The notes: generated by a model from the sequence alone, not told the origin. DNA of 64,000 nt from Curtobacterium sp. MCBA15_008 (GCF_001865065.1 NZ_MJGN01000045.1:251584-315583); one strand, 5' to 3'; shown: positions 32,545 through 40,904, counted from the stretch's first letter. A program made the numbers and translations.

Positions 32545-32841
32545 ATGGCAGGCGTGACGCACGTGGTCCTGGTGACCTGGGAGCCGGGGACGGACCGAGC
32601 GCGCGAGGCGGACGCCGTCGTCGCGGAGCACCTCGCCCGCATCGACGGCGTCGAGGACGTCCGGTCCGGCACCAGCGTCAGCACCGAGGGGCTGGAGGGC
32701 GGCTTCGACTGGATGCTCGTCGTGCGTTTCCGTGACCGCACGGCGTTGGCGGGCTACCTGCCGCACCCCGAGCACCGGCCGGTCGCGGAGTTCATCGGTG
32801 CCGCGAGCGACCGCGTCGTCGTCTTCGACGTCGAGGACTGA
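32545..32841 (+). CDS. Dabb (stress-responsive alpha/beta barrel) domain protein
   Basis: A 98-residue single Dabb domain: starts VTHVVLVTWEPGT, ends DRVVVFDVED, with the conserved GFDWMLVVRFRDRTALAGYLPHPEH segment in between. Dabb proteins form dimeric ferredoxin-like barrels; roles range from stress response to polyketide cyclisation. GGGGAG lies seven bases before the ATG. No partner enzyme is adjacent, so function stays open. Confidence 0.85.
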   Translation: MAGVTHVVLVTWEPGTDRAREADAVVAEHLARIDGVEDVRSGTSVSTEGLEGGFDWMLVVRFRDRTALAGYLPHPEHRPVAEFIGAASDRVVVFDVED

Positions 32842-32866
32842 GCGCCGCAGGAGGTCGCAGCCGTGC

Positions 32867-33370
32867 TCAGGCGCGCTTGCGCCGCGGGCGGGCCGAGCGC
32901 GGTGGGATCGTCCGCATGTGGTCCCGCACCCGCCCGAGGACGTCCGCGAGCACCCCGACGTCCTGCGCGGAGAGGGGGTCGAGGAAGAGCTGCTGGAGCA
33001 CCTCGACGTGCCCGGGGAACACCCGCGCCAGCACGTCCCGCCCCGCGTCGGTGATCGTCACCGTCACGCCGCGTTCGTCGTCGGCCGACGGGCTCCTGGT
33101 CACGAGCCCCGCCTGCTCGAGCAGTCCGATCTGGTAGGTCAGGCCGCTGCGGCTGTAGACGACGCCGTCGGCCAGGTCGGTCATCCGTTGGCTGCCGTCC
33201 GCGGCGTCGCCGAGCGTGGCGAGGAGCTGGAACTGCACGTAGCTCAGCCCGCCGGCCTCCTTCAGCTGCTGCTCGACGGTGTGCCGGAGCAGGCTGCTGA
33301 CCTCGATGAGGGCGAAGTAGGCGCCGAGCTCGGTGGGGTCGAGCGGCGGTGCGGAGGCGTCGTCGGACAT
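32867..33370 (-). CDS. MarR-family transcriptional regulator
   Basis: A 167-residue MarR protein. The HTH lies at about 45-110: LSYVQFQLLATLGDA, MTDLADGVVYSRSGLTYQIGLLEQAGLV, and a wing DDERGVTVTIT. The C-terminus ends in a basic RPRRKRA tail. It converges on Dabb and is 44 bases downstream of the XRE regulator gene in the same direction, so both may share a transcript. Target unknown. Confidence 0.88.
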   Translation of the reverse strand: MSDDASAPPLDPTELGAYFALIEVSSLLRHTVEQQLKEAGGLSYVQFQLLATLGDAADGSQRMTDLADGVVYSRSGLTYQIGLLEQAGLVTRSPSADDERGVTVTITDAGRDVLARVFPGHVEVLQQLFLDPLSAQDVGVLADVLGRVRDHMRTIPPRSARPRRKRA

Positions 33371-33414
33371 GCAGCGATCCTACGGTGCTCCGAATTCGAA
33401 GCGGCTCGGGGGTG

Positions 33415-34269
33415 TCAGCGGGAGTGGGCCTGGGCCGCACCGAGCACGCCGAGGAGCGCGAGGGCGTCGGCGTCGGGCGATCCGACCGGTGCGGTGTAGA
33501 GCACCAGGAACTGGTCGTGGTCGGTCAGGGCGAGGCTGTCGCAGTCCACCGTCACGGGGCCGACCGCCGGGTGCCGGAAGGTCTTCGAGAGCACCGGGGC
33601 GGTCTGCACGTCGTGCCGTTCCCACAGCTCGGCGAACTCCGCGTTGCCGGTCCGGAGCTCCTCGACGAGGCCGGTGACGGCGAGGTCGGACGGGTAGCGC
33701 GTCAGCGTGGTGCGGAGCTGCATCACGACGTGCCGCCGGAACTCCGCACCGTCCGAGATGCCGTACGGCGGATCGGCAGGGAACGACGAGCCGACGGTGG
33801 GGAACGCCTGCCGGGCGAGGTTCCGTCCGGCGCGGTCGCGGGCTCCGAAGTCCTCCATGAGCGCCGCGGCGAGGTCGTTCCAGGCGAGGACCTCGAAGTC
33901 CGCCGAGAGCACGATCGCCGCGGTCTGGGGAAGCCGCTCGATCACCGCCAGGATGCTCGGGCGGACGTCGCGGCGCACCGCGCCGGCGTGCAGCGCGGCC
34001 GTCCCGGCGAGCAGGTGCAGGTGTGCCGACTCGGAGTCGGTCAGGCAGAGGGCTCCTGTGATCCCGGCGAGCACCTCGGCCGAGGGCCTCGGTGCGCGGC
34101 CCTGCTCGAGCCGCACGTAGTACTCGGTCGAGATGTGGGCGAGGACCGCCACCTCCTCGCGTCGGAGACCCGGCGTCCGGCGACGGGGACCCGACGGCAG
34201 GCCGACGTCCTCCGGCCGGACCCGCTCACGTCGGGATCGGAGGAACGCGGCGAGCTCCTGCTTGTCCAT
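33415..34269 (-). CDS. XRE-family regulator with MmyB-like ligand-binding domain
   Basis: A 284-residue regulator. The N-terminal HTH_31 domain contains RRTPGLRREEVAVLAHISTEYYVRLEQGRAPRPS (about 30-63), and residues from about 105 on form an MmyB-like PAS-related domain (VIERLPQTAAIVLSADFEVLAWN...). This architecture is common in actinobacteria beside the SDR or oxidoreductase gene it controls. Here the divergent gene is an SDR, with two direct repeats between them as likely binding sites. Ligand may be a fatty acid, as seen for MmyB-like domains. Confidence 0.9.
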   Translation of the reverse strand: MDKQELAAFLRSRRERVRPEDVGLPSGPRRRTPGLRREEVAVLAHISTEYYVRLEQGRAPRPSAEVLAGITGALCLTDSESAHLHLLAGTAALHAGAVRRDVRPSILAVIERLPQTAAIVLSADFEVLAWNDLAAALMEDFGARDRAGRNLARQAFPTVGSSFPADPPYGISDGAEFRRHVVMQLRTTLTRYPSDLAVTGLVEELRTGNAEFAELWERHDVQTAPVLSKTFRHPAVGPVTVDCDSLALTDHDQFLVLYTAPVGSPDADALALLGVLGAAQAHSR

Positions 34270-34301
34270 GCGCCGAGTCTGCCGCGTCCGAGCCGCCGGA
34301 C

Positions 34302-34328
34302 CCTGGTACCGGATGTACCTGGTTCCGG
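34302..34328. promoter_or_regulatory. Direct-repeat operator candidate (XRE/SDR spacer)
   Basis: CCTGGTACCGG (34302-34312) and CCTGGTTCCGG (34318-34328) are 11-base repeats differing at one base, spaced 16 bases start to start, each close to palindromic. They lie in the 86-base spacer between the divergent XRE regulator and SDR genes. Confidence 0.65.
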
Positions 34329-34355
34329 GGTCGCGGTACGGGCGACGCTGACGAC

Positions 34356-35144
34356 ATGACCAACGAGACCACCCCGACCTCCGCTCCGATCGGCCTGCTC
34401 ACCGGCAAGGTCGTCCTCATCACCGGCGCGAGCCGTGGCATCGGCGCTGCAGCCGCCCGCCTGTTCGCCCGGGAAGGCGCCTCGGTCGTGCTCGCCGCAC
34501 GGACCACCTCGGCACTCGAGGCCGTCGTCGCCGACGTCCGGACAGCGGGCGGCGCGGCCGAGGCGGTCGCGCTCGACCTCGCCGATCCCGCGAGCATCCG
34601 CGCCGCCGTCGCGCACGTCGACACCCTGCACGGGCGCCTCGACGGCGCCTTCAACAACGGTGCGGCGATCCAGCAGCCCGGGCCGCTCGACACCACGAGC
34701 GACGACGACCTCGACACGCAGTTCGCGGTGAACTTCCGCGGGCACTGGGTCGCGATGACCGCCGAGGCCGACCTCATGCGGCGGACGGGTGGCGGTGCGA
34801 TCGTCAACACGTCGAGCATCGGGAGCCGCCGCGCGAACCCGGCACTGCCGGCGTACGGCGCGATGAAGCGAGCGCTCAACAGCATCACCGAGACCGCCGC
34901 CGTGACCTGGGCGCCCGAGGGCATCCGGGTGAACGGCATCACCCCGGGTGGCACCGCCACCGAGATGATCGACGCGTGGGAGGCGGCGACCCCGGGGATC
35001 GTCGAGCAGATCAACGCGTCGGTCCCGCTCGGGCGGATGGCGGAGCCGAGCGAGGTCGCCGAGGTCGCCGCGTGGCTGCTCAGCGACCGGGCGTCCATGG
35101 TGACCGGCGCGATCGTGCCGGTGGACGGCGGCGCCGGCGCCTGA
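34356..35144 (+). CDS. SDR family oxidoreductase
   Basis: A 262-residue classical SDR: TGASRGIGAAAA at about 24-35 for NAD(P) binding, NNGAAI in place of the usual NNAG, catalytic Ser in IVNTSSIGS (about 150-158), and Tyr/Lys in PAYGAMKRAL (about 168-177), where the motif is YxxMK rather than YxxxK with alanine or serine. The C-terminus MVTGAIVPVDGGAGA is canonical. Substrate unknown; typical target of the adjacent MmyB-type regulator. Confidence 0.88.
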   Translation: MTNETTPTSAPIGLLTGKVVLITGASRGIGAAAARLFAREGASVVLAARTTSALEAVVADVRTAGGAAEAVALDLADPASIRAAVAHVDTLHGRLDGAFNNGAAIQQPGPLDTTSDDDLDTQFAVNFRGHWVAMTAEADLMRRTGGGAIVNTSSIGSRRANPALPAYGAMKRALNSITETAAVTWAPEGIRVNGITPGGTATEMIDAWEAATPGIVEQINASVPLGRMAEPSEVAEVAAWLLSDRASMVTGAIVPVDGGAGA

Positions 35145-35181
35145 GCAGGCACCGCGGCTCGCGATGGTGACGATCTGACGA

Positions 35182-35219
35182 ACGGGAGGCGCGGTGCGGG
35201 CCCGACCCGCGCCTCCCGT
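35182..35219. repeat. GGAGGCGCGG palindrome, subtype A
   Basis: 13-base arms (35182-35194 and 35207-35219) 37 bases after the SDR stop and 24 bases before the pcp start; also the -35 region of pcp would fall in it. Confidence 0.82.
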
Positions 35220-35243
35220 CCGTCTGCTCCGTACGATGGGGCC

Positions 35244-35891
35244 GTGGCTGCCGCGACCGAACCGACCGTCCTGCTGACCGCCTTCGAGCCCTTCGGCGGC
35301 GACGCCCGGAACCCGTCGTGGGATGCCGCGGAGCGGCTGGCCGCGACGTGGGAGGGACCGGCGACGCTGGTCGTCGAGCAGCTGCCGGTCGTCTTCGCCG
35401 AGGAACGCTCCCGGCTCGCCGGTCTCATCGCGAAGCACCGGCCGTCCGTCGTCATCGCGACGGGTCTCGCTGCCGGACGGGCCGCGGTCACGCCGGAGCG
35501 CATCGCGATCAACGTGATGGACGCACGGATCCCGGACAACGCCGGAGCGCAGCCGGTCGACGAACCGATCGACCCGTTCGGCGCGCCCGCTGCCTTCTCC
35601 GGCCTGCCGATCAAGCGGATCGTGCGGGACGTCCGGGCCGCCGGAGTCCCCGCCGCCGTGTCCAACACCGCGGGCACGTTCACCTGCAACCAGGTGTTCT
35701 ACGAGCTGATGTCGTTCGCCGAGCGCGAGGGGTTCCGGGCCGGTTTCGTGCACGTGCCCGCGACGCCGGACATCGCCGGGGACGGGCCGTCGCTCGAGCT
35801 GGAGCAGATCGTCACCGCTCTCGACGCGGTCGTCCGGGCGTCGATCGACCCGTCGGCGGACATCGTCGAGCAGGGCGGCGCGGAGTCCTGA
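35244..35891 (+). CDS. pcp: Pyroglutamyl-peptidase I
   Basis: A 215-residue C15 cysteine peptidase that removes N-terminal pyroglutamate from peptides in the cytosol. The triad is visible as Glu85 (TPERIAIN), Cys148 (GTFTCNQVFYELM) and His170 (FVHVPATP). The start VLLTAFEPFGGDARNPSW is highly typical. GTG start; TACGAT (35232-35237) lies six bases before it and no Shine-Dalgarno is seen, so a leaderless mRNA is likely. Converges on poxB with 28 bases between stops. Confidence 0.95.
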   Translation: MAAATEPTVLLTAFEPFGGDARNPSWDAAERLAATWEGPATLVVEQLPVVFAEERSRLAGLIAKHRPSVVIATGLAAGRAAVTPERIAINVMDARIPDNAGAQPVDEPIDPFGAPAAFSGLPIKRIVRDVRAAGVPAAVSNTAGTFTCNQVFYELMSFAEREGFRAGFVHVPATPDIAGDGPSLELEQIVTALDAVVRASIDPSADIVEQGGAES

Positions 35892-35919
35892 GACCGCCGC
35901 GCCGCCACGGCTCGCGCGG

Positions 35920-37644
35920 TCAGATGAACTGGCGGAAGTTGGTCGACGCCAGGTCGAGCAGCTCGTCGCCGCGGCCGGACAGCACGGTGCGGATCGCGTA
36001 GAGCGTGAAGCCCTTCGCCTGCTCGAGCGTCACCGCGGGCGGCATCGAGAGCTCCTGCCGGTCGGACTTCACCGAGACGAGCGCCGGGCCGTCGTGTGCG
36101 AGCGCCGCCGCGAGGGCGTCCTCGAGCTGGTCGGACTCGTCGACGCGGAACCCCGCGATGCCGATGGCCTCGGCGACCTTCGCGAAGTCCGGGTTCTGCA
36201 GCTCGGTACCGAAGTTCACGAAGCCGGCGGCCTTCATCTCGAGCTCGACGAAGTTCAGCGACGAGTTGTCGAACACGACGATCTTCACGGGCAGCTTGTT
36301 CTGCACGATCGTGATCAGCTCGCCGAGCAGCATCGTCAGGCCGCCGTCGCCCGCCAGCGCGACGACCTGGCGATCGGGGTGGGAGGTCTGCGCGCCGATC
36401 GCCATCGACACCGCGTTCGCCATGGTGCCGTGCACGAACGAGCCGATGAGGCGCCGGTCGCCGTTCATCGTGAGGTAGCGCGACGCCCACACCACGGGGG
36501 AGCCGACGTCCGGGATGAACACGGCGTCCTGCGCGGCGATCCGGTCGAGCACCCGGACGACGTACTGCGGGTGCAGCGCCTTGTGCTTGCCGGCGGGTAC
36601 GGCCAGGTCGTCGAGCTTGGCGCGGGTCTTCGTGTAGTGCCGCCGGGCCTCTTCGAGGTGCTTGGTCGGGTGCGAGCCGGTGAGCAGGGGGATGAGGGCG
36701 AGGGCGGTGTCCTTGACCGTGCCGACCAGGCCGATGTCGACGGGGTGTCGCCGACCGAGCTGGGAGCCGCGGATGTCGACCTGCACGTGCTTCGCCTTCG
36801 CGGGGAAGAACTGCTGGTACGGGAAGTCGGTGCCGAGCATGAGGACCACGTCGGCGTCCTCCATCGCGCGGTACCCGGAGGCGAAGCCGAGCAACCCCGT
36901 CATGCCGACGTCGTATGGGTTGTCCCACTCGATGTGCTCCTTGCCGCGCAGGGCGTGCACGATCGGGGCCTGCAGCCGTTCGGCGAGGGCGACGACCTCG
37001 TCGTGGGCGCCCGCGACGCCGGCACCGGCCAGGATCGTGACCTTGTCCGCACCGTTGAGGAGCTCGGCGGTGCGCTGCAGCTCGGCCTCGCTGGGCAGGA
37101 TGCGGGGCGTCGCGCGCTCGATGCGGGTGACGCGCTCGTGCTTCGCCTCGGCCAGCAGGACGTCGCCGGGGATGACGAGGACCGCGACGCCGCGCTTCTC
37201 GATGGCCTCGCGCATCGCGATCTCGAGCAGGCGGGGCATCTGCGTGGGGTCGGCGACGTACTCGACGTAGACCGAGCACTCGCGGAACAGCTCCTGCGGG
37301 TGGGTCTCCTGGAAGTACCCGGAGCCGATCTCGGCCGTCGGGATGTGCGCGGCGATCGCCAGGACCGGCACGCGCGAGCGGTTCGCGTCGTACAGACCGT
37401 TGATCAGGTGCAGGTTGCCCGGGCCGCAGCTGCCGGCGCAGACGGCGAGGTTCCCGGTCAGTTCGGCCTCGGCGGAGGCGGCGAACGCGGCCGCCTCCTC
37501 GTGTCGGACGTGCTCCCACCGGATCGACCCGTCCTTCCGGAGTGCGTCGGTGAAGCCGTTGAGGGAGTCCCCGGGGAGACCGTAGATCCGCTCGACGTGG
37601 TTCTCGCGGAGGGCGGCGACGATGTTCTCGGCAACGGTTGTCAT
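35920..37644 (-). CDS. poxB: Pyruvate dehydrogenase (quinone) / pyruvate oxidase
   Basis: A 574-residue thiamine-diphosphate enzyme, the length of E. coli PoxB. The TPP glutamate lies in HEEAAAFAASAEAELTG (about 48-64), the FAD-binding middle domain around 190-330, and the TPP motif GDGGLTMLLGELITIVQN near 430. The C-terminal ~30 residues (LEQAKGFTLYAIRTVLSG) match the membrane-binding lipid-activated tail. It decarboxylates pyruvate to acetate and CO2, passing electrons to quinone. Monocistronic; divergent from PAP2. Confidence 0.93.
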   Translation of the reverse strand: MTTVAENIVAALRENHVERIYGLPGDSLNGFTDALRKDGSIRWEHVRHEEAAAFAASAEAELTGNLAVCAGSCGPGNLHLINGLYDANRSRVPVLAIAAHIPTAEIGSGYFQETHPQELFRECSVYVEYVADPTQMPRLLEIAMREAIEKRGVAVLVIPGDVLLAEAKHERVTRIERATPRILPSEAELQRTAELLNGADKVTILAGAGVAGAHDEVVALAERLQAPIVHALRGKEHIEWDNPYDVGMTGLLGFASGYRAMEDADVVLMLGTDFPYQQFFPAKAKHVQVDIRGSQLGRRHPVDIGLVGTVKDTALALIPLLTGSHPTKHLEEARRHYTKTRAKLDDLAVPAGKHKALHPQYVVRVLDRIAAQDAVFIPDVGSPVVWASRYLTMNGDRRLIGSFVHGTMANAVSMAIGAQTSHPDRQVVALAGDGGLTMLLGELITIVQNKLPVKIVVFDNSSLNFVELEMKAAGFVNFGTELQNPDFAKVAEAIGIAGFRVDESDQLEDALAAALAHDGPALVSVKSDRQELSMPPAVTLEQAKGFTLYAIRTVLSGRGDELLDLASTNFRQFI

Positions 37645-37755
37645 GCACTCGTGTCTAGTCGCGGGAGCTGCTACTCGCACGTCGCTGAGTGCTCTCGGAT
37701 CGACGCGTACCGATCTCCAGGTCGCCACCGGACTCCGGTCTGCGACGATGAGCGG

Positions 37756-38478
37756 ATGTCCGACGCCGCGATCCGCCCCCGCCGACGACCGAACGACGTC
37801 GACGGGATCCTCCTCCCGAGCCGGTACCCGCTCGCGTCGATCGCGCTCGCCGTCGCCGCCGTGATCGTCATCACGATCGTCGGGTTCACCCTCGGCACGG
37901 TCGACATCGGGCTCTCGAAGGCGCTCAACACCCTGCACACCGGGGCGATCGGCGCGTTCTCGGACGCGGTCTACCACGTGATCAGTCCCGGACCGGCGAT
38001 CGGCATCACGGTCGTGGTCGTCGCGGTGATCTGGTGGCGGGGGCGCGACCTCCGTCCAGCGCTGGCGTTCGGCGGCACGATCGCGATCACGTGGGTGCCG
38101 TCGGCGGTCGTGAAGGAGATCGTGCACCGGGCGCGGCCCGACGTCGCCGTGCTGCCGCACCCGTTCCCGGTGCAGCCCGACCCCGGCTACCCGAGCGGCC
38201 ACACGGTGTACATCACCGCGTTCGTGGTCGCGCTCATCTGGCTCCTCCGCGAGACCCGGTGGCACCGGCTGGTCCTGACGCTCGGGACGGTGGCGATCGT
38301 GGTGGTGTTCTTCGCGGTGACGATCGACGCGGTGCACTACCCGACCGACGCGATCGCCTCGATCGTGTGGGCGTTGGCCGTGGCTCCGGGCGTGCGCGTC
38401 GTGTGGGTGGACTGGCTGATTCCGCGGATCCCGTTCCTGCGGCCCCGCGGGTCGGCCGCGGGGTCGATCCGCGCGTAG
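37756..38478 (+). CDS. PAP2-family phosphatase
   Basis: A 240-residue membrane phosphatase with six predicted helices. Phosphatase motifs: KEIVHRARP (about 122-130), YPSGHT (about 146-151) and a third motif TIDAVHYPTDAIAS with the catalytic His and Asp but without the usual leading SR. Substrates could be phosphatidic acid, undecaprenyl diphosphate or another lipid phosphate. GACGAT lies six bases before the ATG (possible leaderless start). Confidence 0.88.
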   Translation: MSDAAIRPRRRPNDVDGILLPSRYPLASIALAVAAVIVITIVGFTLGTVDIGLSKALNTLHTGAIGAFSDAVYHVISPGPAIGITVVVVAVIWWRGRDLRPALAFGGTIAITWVPSAVVKEIVHRARPDVAVLPHPFPVQPDPGYPSGHTVYITAFVVALIWLLRETRWHRLVLTLGTVAIVVVFFAVTIDAVHYPTDAIASIVWALAVAPGVRVVWVDWLIPRIPFLRPRGSAAGSIRA

Positions 38479-38488
38479 TAGGACGAAT

Positions 38489-38527
38489 CGCGCATAGGGA
38501 GCAGGAACTTCCTGCTCCATACGCGCG
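38489..38527. repeat. Inverted repeat joined to the tandem array
   Basis: A near-palindrome (halves GCATAGGGAGCAGGAA and TTCCTGCTCCATACGC) 10 bases after the PAP2 stop. Its outer arms carry an inverted, diverged copy of the 19-bp unit that follows. Probable terminator for the convergent pair PAP2/MFS. Confidence 0.7.
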
Positions 38528-38597
38528 GAACGACTTCCTCCGCGCGGAACGACCTCCTACGCGCGGAACGACCCCCTACGCGCGGAACGACCCCCTA
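38522..38597. repeat. Four tandem 19-bp repeats reaching into a stop codon
   Basis: Units begin at 38522, 38541, 38560 and 38579, each CGCGCGGAACGAC followed by TTCCTC, CTCCTA or CCCCTA; units 3 and 4 are identical. The last three bases (CTA) are the TAG stop of the minus-strand MFS gene. No spacers, so not CRISPR. Confidence 0.92.
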
Positions 38598-39848
38598 CGC
38601 CCGGACGTGCCCCTCGCGCACGCGACCCCGCGCAGCGAGCAGCGCCAGCACCGCGATCACCGCGGCGGCCAGCATCACGATCGCGAGCGGCACCGCCGTC
38701 GTCGACCCGCCGATGCTCACGAGCGGCGAGACCAGTGCGGCCAGCCCGAACTGCAGCGCACCGAGCACCGCCGAGGCGCTGCCCGCCGAGGACGGCACGG
38801 CGCCGAGGGCCAGCGCCGTCGCGTTCCCGAGCACCAGCCCGAGCGACCCCACCGCCGTGAACAGCGGCACCGCGAGCCAGAACTCCGGCGCCCCGGTGGC
38901 GACGAGGAGCCCGAAGGCCACGGTCGACGCGAGCACGAGGACGATGCCGAGCGTCAGCACGCCGACGACCGAGCGGGTGGCCGTGAGCTTTGCCGACAGG
39001 ACGCTGATGCCCATCAGCGCCAGGGCGTTGAGGCCGAACGCGATCCCGTAGCCGACCGTCCCGAGCCCGAGCATGTCCTGGTACAGGAACGGCGAGGCGG
39101 AGATGTACGCCATCATCACGGCGAACGCGAAGCCGAACACGGCGGTGTAGCCGAGGAACGTCCGGGAGCGGAGGGCACGCAGCGGCGAACCCGGTCCCTG
39201 CCGTTCGGCGCGGAGGGCATCGCGGTGCGAGCGCAGGTGGGTCTCCCGCACGACGGCGAGCACGGCCACGAGCATGAGGACCGACAGTCCGAGCACGATG
39301 CCGAGCAGCCCCCGCCAGCCGATCGGCCCGGTGAGCAGTCCGCCGAGCAGCGGTGCGACGACCGGGGCGACGCCGCCGACGATCATCATCAGCGAGAACG
39401 CACGGGCGGCCGGCTTGCCGGTGGCGAGGTCTGAGATCACCGCGCGCCCGATGACCATGCCGGCGGCGCCGCCGAGGCCCTGCAGCAGGCGGGCGACGAC
39501 GAGGACCCCGACGTTCGGGGCCAGCACGGCGGCCGCGCTCGCGAGCACGCAGAGCACCGCGCCGGCGATGAGCGGCGGCACGCGGCCGAACCGGTCGGAG
39601 AGCGGACCGAACACGAGCTGCCCGCCGGTGACCCCGACCAGGAACGCGGTGAGGGTGAGCTGGACCGTCGTCGCCGAGGCCTGCAGTTCCCCGGTCATCT
39701 GCGGGAAGGCCGGCAGGTAGAGGTCGGTCGCGAAGGGTGCGACGGCGCTGAGCAGGCCGAGCACGAGCAGGAGTCCCGTCGTGATGCCCTGCTGGCGGGT
39801 CGTGTGTGGCGCGGCGTGCGCGCGGATGGTGCCGGTGTCCGTCGTCAT
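38595..39848 (-). CDS. Bcr/CflA family drug-resistance MFS transporter
   Basis: A 417-residue twelve-helix efflux pump of the Bcr/CflA type. DLYLPAFPQMTGEL (about 42-55) and the motif A GPLSDRFGRVPPLIAG (about 81-96) are typical, as is GRAVISDLATG. Exports drugs such as bicyclomycin, sulfonamides or chloramphenicol in known members. Divergent from a MarR gene with a TTATGA palindrome directly before its ATG, so MarR control is expected. Confidence 0.9.
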   Translation of the reverse strand: MTTDTGTIRAHAAPHTTRQQGITTGLLLVLGLLSAVAPFATDLYLPAFPQMTGELQASATTVQLTLTAFLVGVTGGQLVFGPLSDRFGRVPPLIAGAVLCVLASAAAVLAPNVGVLVVARLLQGLGGAAGMVIGRAVISDLATGKPAARAFSLMMIVGGVAPVVAPLLGGLLTGPIGWRGLLGIVLGLSVLMLVAVLAVVRETHLRSHRDALRAERQGPGSPLRALRSRTFLGYTAVFGFAFAVMMAYISASPFLYQDMLGLGTVGYGIAFGLNALALMGISVLSAKLTATRSVVGVLTLGIVLVLASTVAFGLLVATGAPEFWLAVPLFTAVGSLGLVLGNATALALGAVPSSAGSASAVLGALQFGLAALVSPLVSIGGSTTAVPLAIVMLAAAVIAVLALLAARGRVREGHVRA

Positions 39849-39850
39849 GA

Positions 39851-39864
39851 TTATGAAATCATAA
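39851..39864. promoter_or_regulatory. MarR operator candidate
   Basis: TTATGAAATCATAA (6-base arms, 2-base centre) starts two bases before the MFS ATG on the minus strand and overlaps a TATGAT -10 box of that gene. It is 29 bases before the MarR start. Confidence 0.7.
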
Positions 39865-39893
39865 CTCATCGTCGACGCCGCTACAGTGACGAC

Positions 39894-40340
39894 ATGGAAC
39901 CCGCGGTGTCCGACGACCTCCTCGCCGAACTCGCCGACGTCGTGCTCCGGATCTCGCGGGAGGTCGACCCGAACGGTGCGCGGGTGCTCGACATCGTGCC
40001 GCTCACCGGCACCGAGGCCCTCGTGATGCGCTGGGTGGACCGGAACCCCGGATCCACGCCGAGTGCGGTGGCCGAGGCGACGGCCCTCAAGCGCAGCAAC
40101 CTCAGCGTCGCGGTCGGATCGCTCGTCGCGAAGGGCATGGTCGAACGCCGTCCCGCCCCCGAGGACGCCCGTACCGTCCAGCTCTTCTCGACCGAGCTCG
40201 CCGGGCAGAGCATCGCCCGTCTGCACGCGCACTGGGCCGAGCTGCTGCGCGCAGCGCTCGCCGGGGACGAGCGCGGCGTCGACGCCACGTTCGCGCTGCT
40301 CACGCGGGTCGACGCGAACCTGCGTGACGCGGGCCACTGA
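39894..40340 (+). CDS. MarR-family transcriptional regulator
   Basis: A 148-residue MarR protein with HTH at about 40-105 (STPSAVAEATALKRSNLSVAVGSLVAKGMV, wing PEDARTVQLF). TACAGT (39882-39887) lies exactly six bases before the ATG and there is no Shine-Dalgarno: a good leaderless case. Expected to repress the divergent Bcr/CflA pump. Confidence 0.9.
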   Translation: MEPAVSDDLLAELADVVLRISREVDPNGARVLDIVPLTGTEALVMRWVDRNPGSTPSAVAEATALKRSNLSVAVGSLVAKGMVERRPAPEDARTVQLFSTELAGQSIARLHAHWAELLRAALAGDERGVDATFALLTRVDANLRDAGH

Positions 40341-40363
40341 CGGTGGACGCACCCGGCTGACGT

Positions 40364-40401
40364 CCTGGAGGCACGTGGCGGGCCCGCACCGCGCCTCCAG
40401 G
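40364..40401. repeat. GGAGGCGCGG palindrome, subtype B, imperfect
   Basis: Halves CCTGGAGGCACGTGGCGGG and CCCGCACCGCGCCTCCAGG pair with two mismatches. Between converging MarR and SoxR genes, 24 and 3 bases from the stops. Confidence 0.82.
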
Positions 40402-40404
40402 CCG

Positions 40405-40893
40405 TCAGCCGGTCGCCTCCGACACCTCGTCCGCGATCGGCAGCAACCGGCGGGCTCCGTACCCCTCCGCGCCCAGGGCATCACCCGGGTTCATCACCAG
40501 GCAGGCGTTCAGCGAGACGCACCCGCAGCCGATGCACTGGTCCATCTCGCGCTGCAGCCGCTCGAGTTCGAGCTGACGGGCACGCAGCCGCGCACGCCAC
40601 CGCTCGTTGAGCCGTTCCCAGTCCCGCAGCGAGGGCATCCGGTCGGACGGCAGCGCCTCGAACTGCTCGGCGACCTCGCTGAGCGGGATGCCGAGCCGCT
40701 TGGCGACCTGGATGATCGCGATGCGCCGTTCGACGTGCCGCGGGTACAGGCGGGTGCCGCCGGCCGTGCGCTCCGGGTGGATCAGGCCCTTGCGCTCGTA
40801 GAAGTGCAGGGCGGAGGCGGCGACTCCGGTGCGCTCGACCACCTCGCCGATCGTGAGCAGGTCGGTCGGTCTCGGGGGCTGGATCTCGACCAT
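40405..40893 (-). CDS. soxR: Redox-sensitive regulator SoxR
   Basis: A 162-residue MerR-family protein. N-terminal HTH LTIGEVVERTGVAASALHFYERKGL (about 13-37), dimer helix, then the [2Fe-2S] cysteines Cys120, Cys123, Cys125 and Cys131 in CIGCGCVSLNAC. In actinobacteria SoxR senses redox-active compounds and activates efflux or oxidoreductase genes. Its -10 box TAGGAT (40906-40901) is seven bases before the ATG (leaderless). The start codon sits in the centre of a 24-base perfect palindrome, which may be its own binding site, though it does not match the canonical SoxR box. Confidence 0.93.
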   Translation of the reverse strand: MVEIQPPRPTDLLTIGEVVERTGVAASALHFYERKGLIHPERTAGGTRLYPRHVERRIAIIQVAKRLGIPLSEVAEQFEALPSDRMPSLRDWERLNERWRARLRARQLELERLQREMDQCIGCGCVSLNACLVMNPGDALGAEGYGARRLLPIADEVSEATG

Positions 40894-40904
40894 GGTCGAG
40901 ATCC
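40881..40904. promoter_or_regulatory. 24-bp perfect palindrome centred on the soxR start codon
   Basis: Both halves read GGATCTCGACCA 5' to 3' on their own strands, meeting at CCATGG, where ATG is the start codon. It overlaps the -10 box and the first codons. Possible operator or RNA hairpin. Confidence 0.85.

Noticed and set aside
38522..38597. CRISPR array
   Set aside because: Repeats are 19 bp and directly adjacent without spacers; no cas genes nearby.
40881..40904. Canonical SoxR box
   Set aside because: The palindrome does not resemble CCTCAAGTT-type SoxR operators, so only a generic palindrome is claimed.
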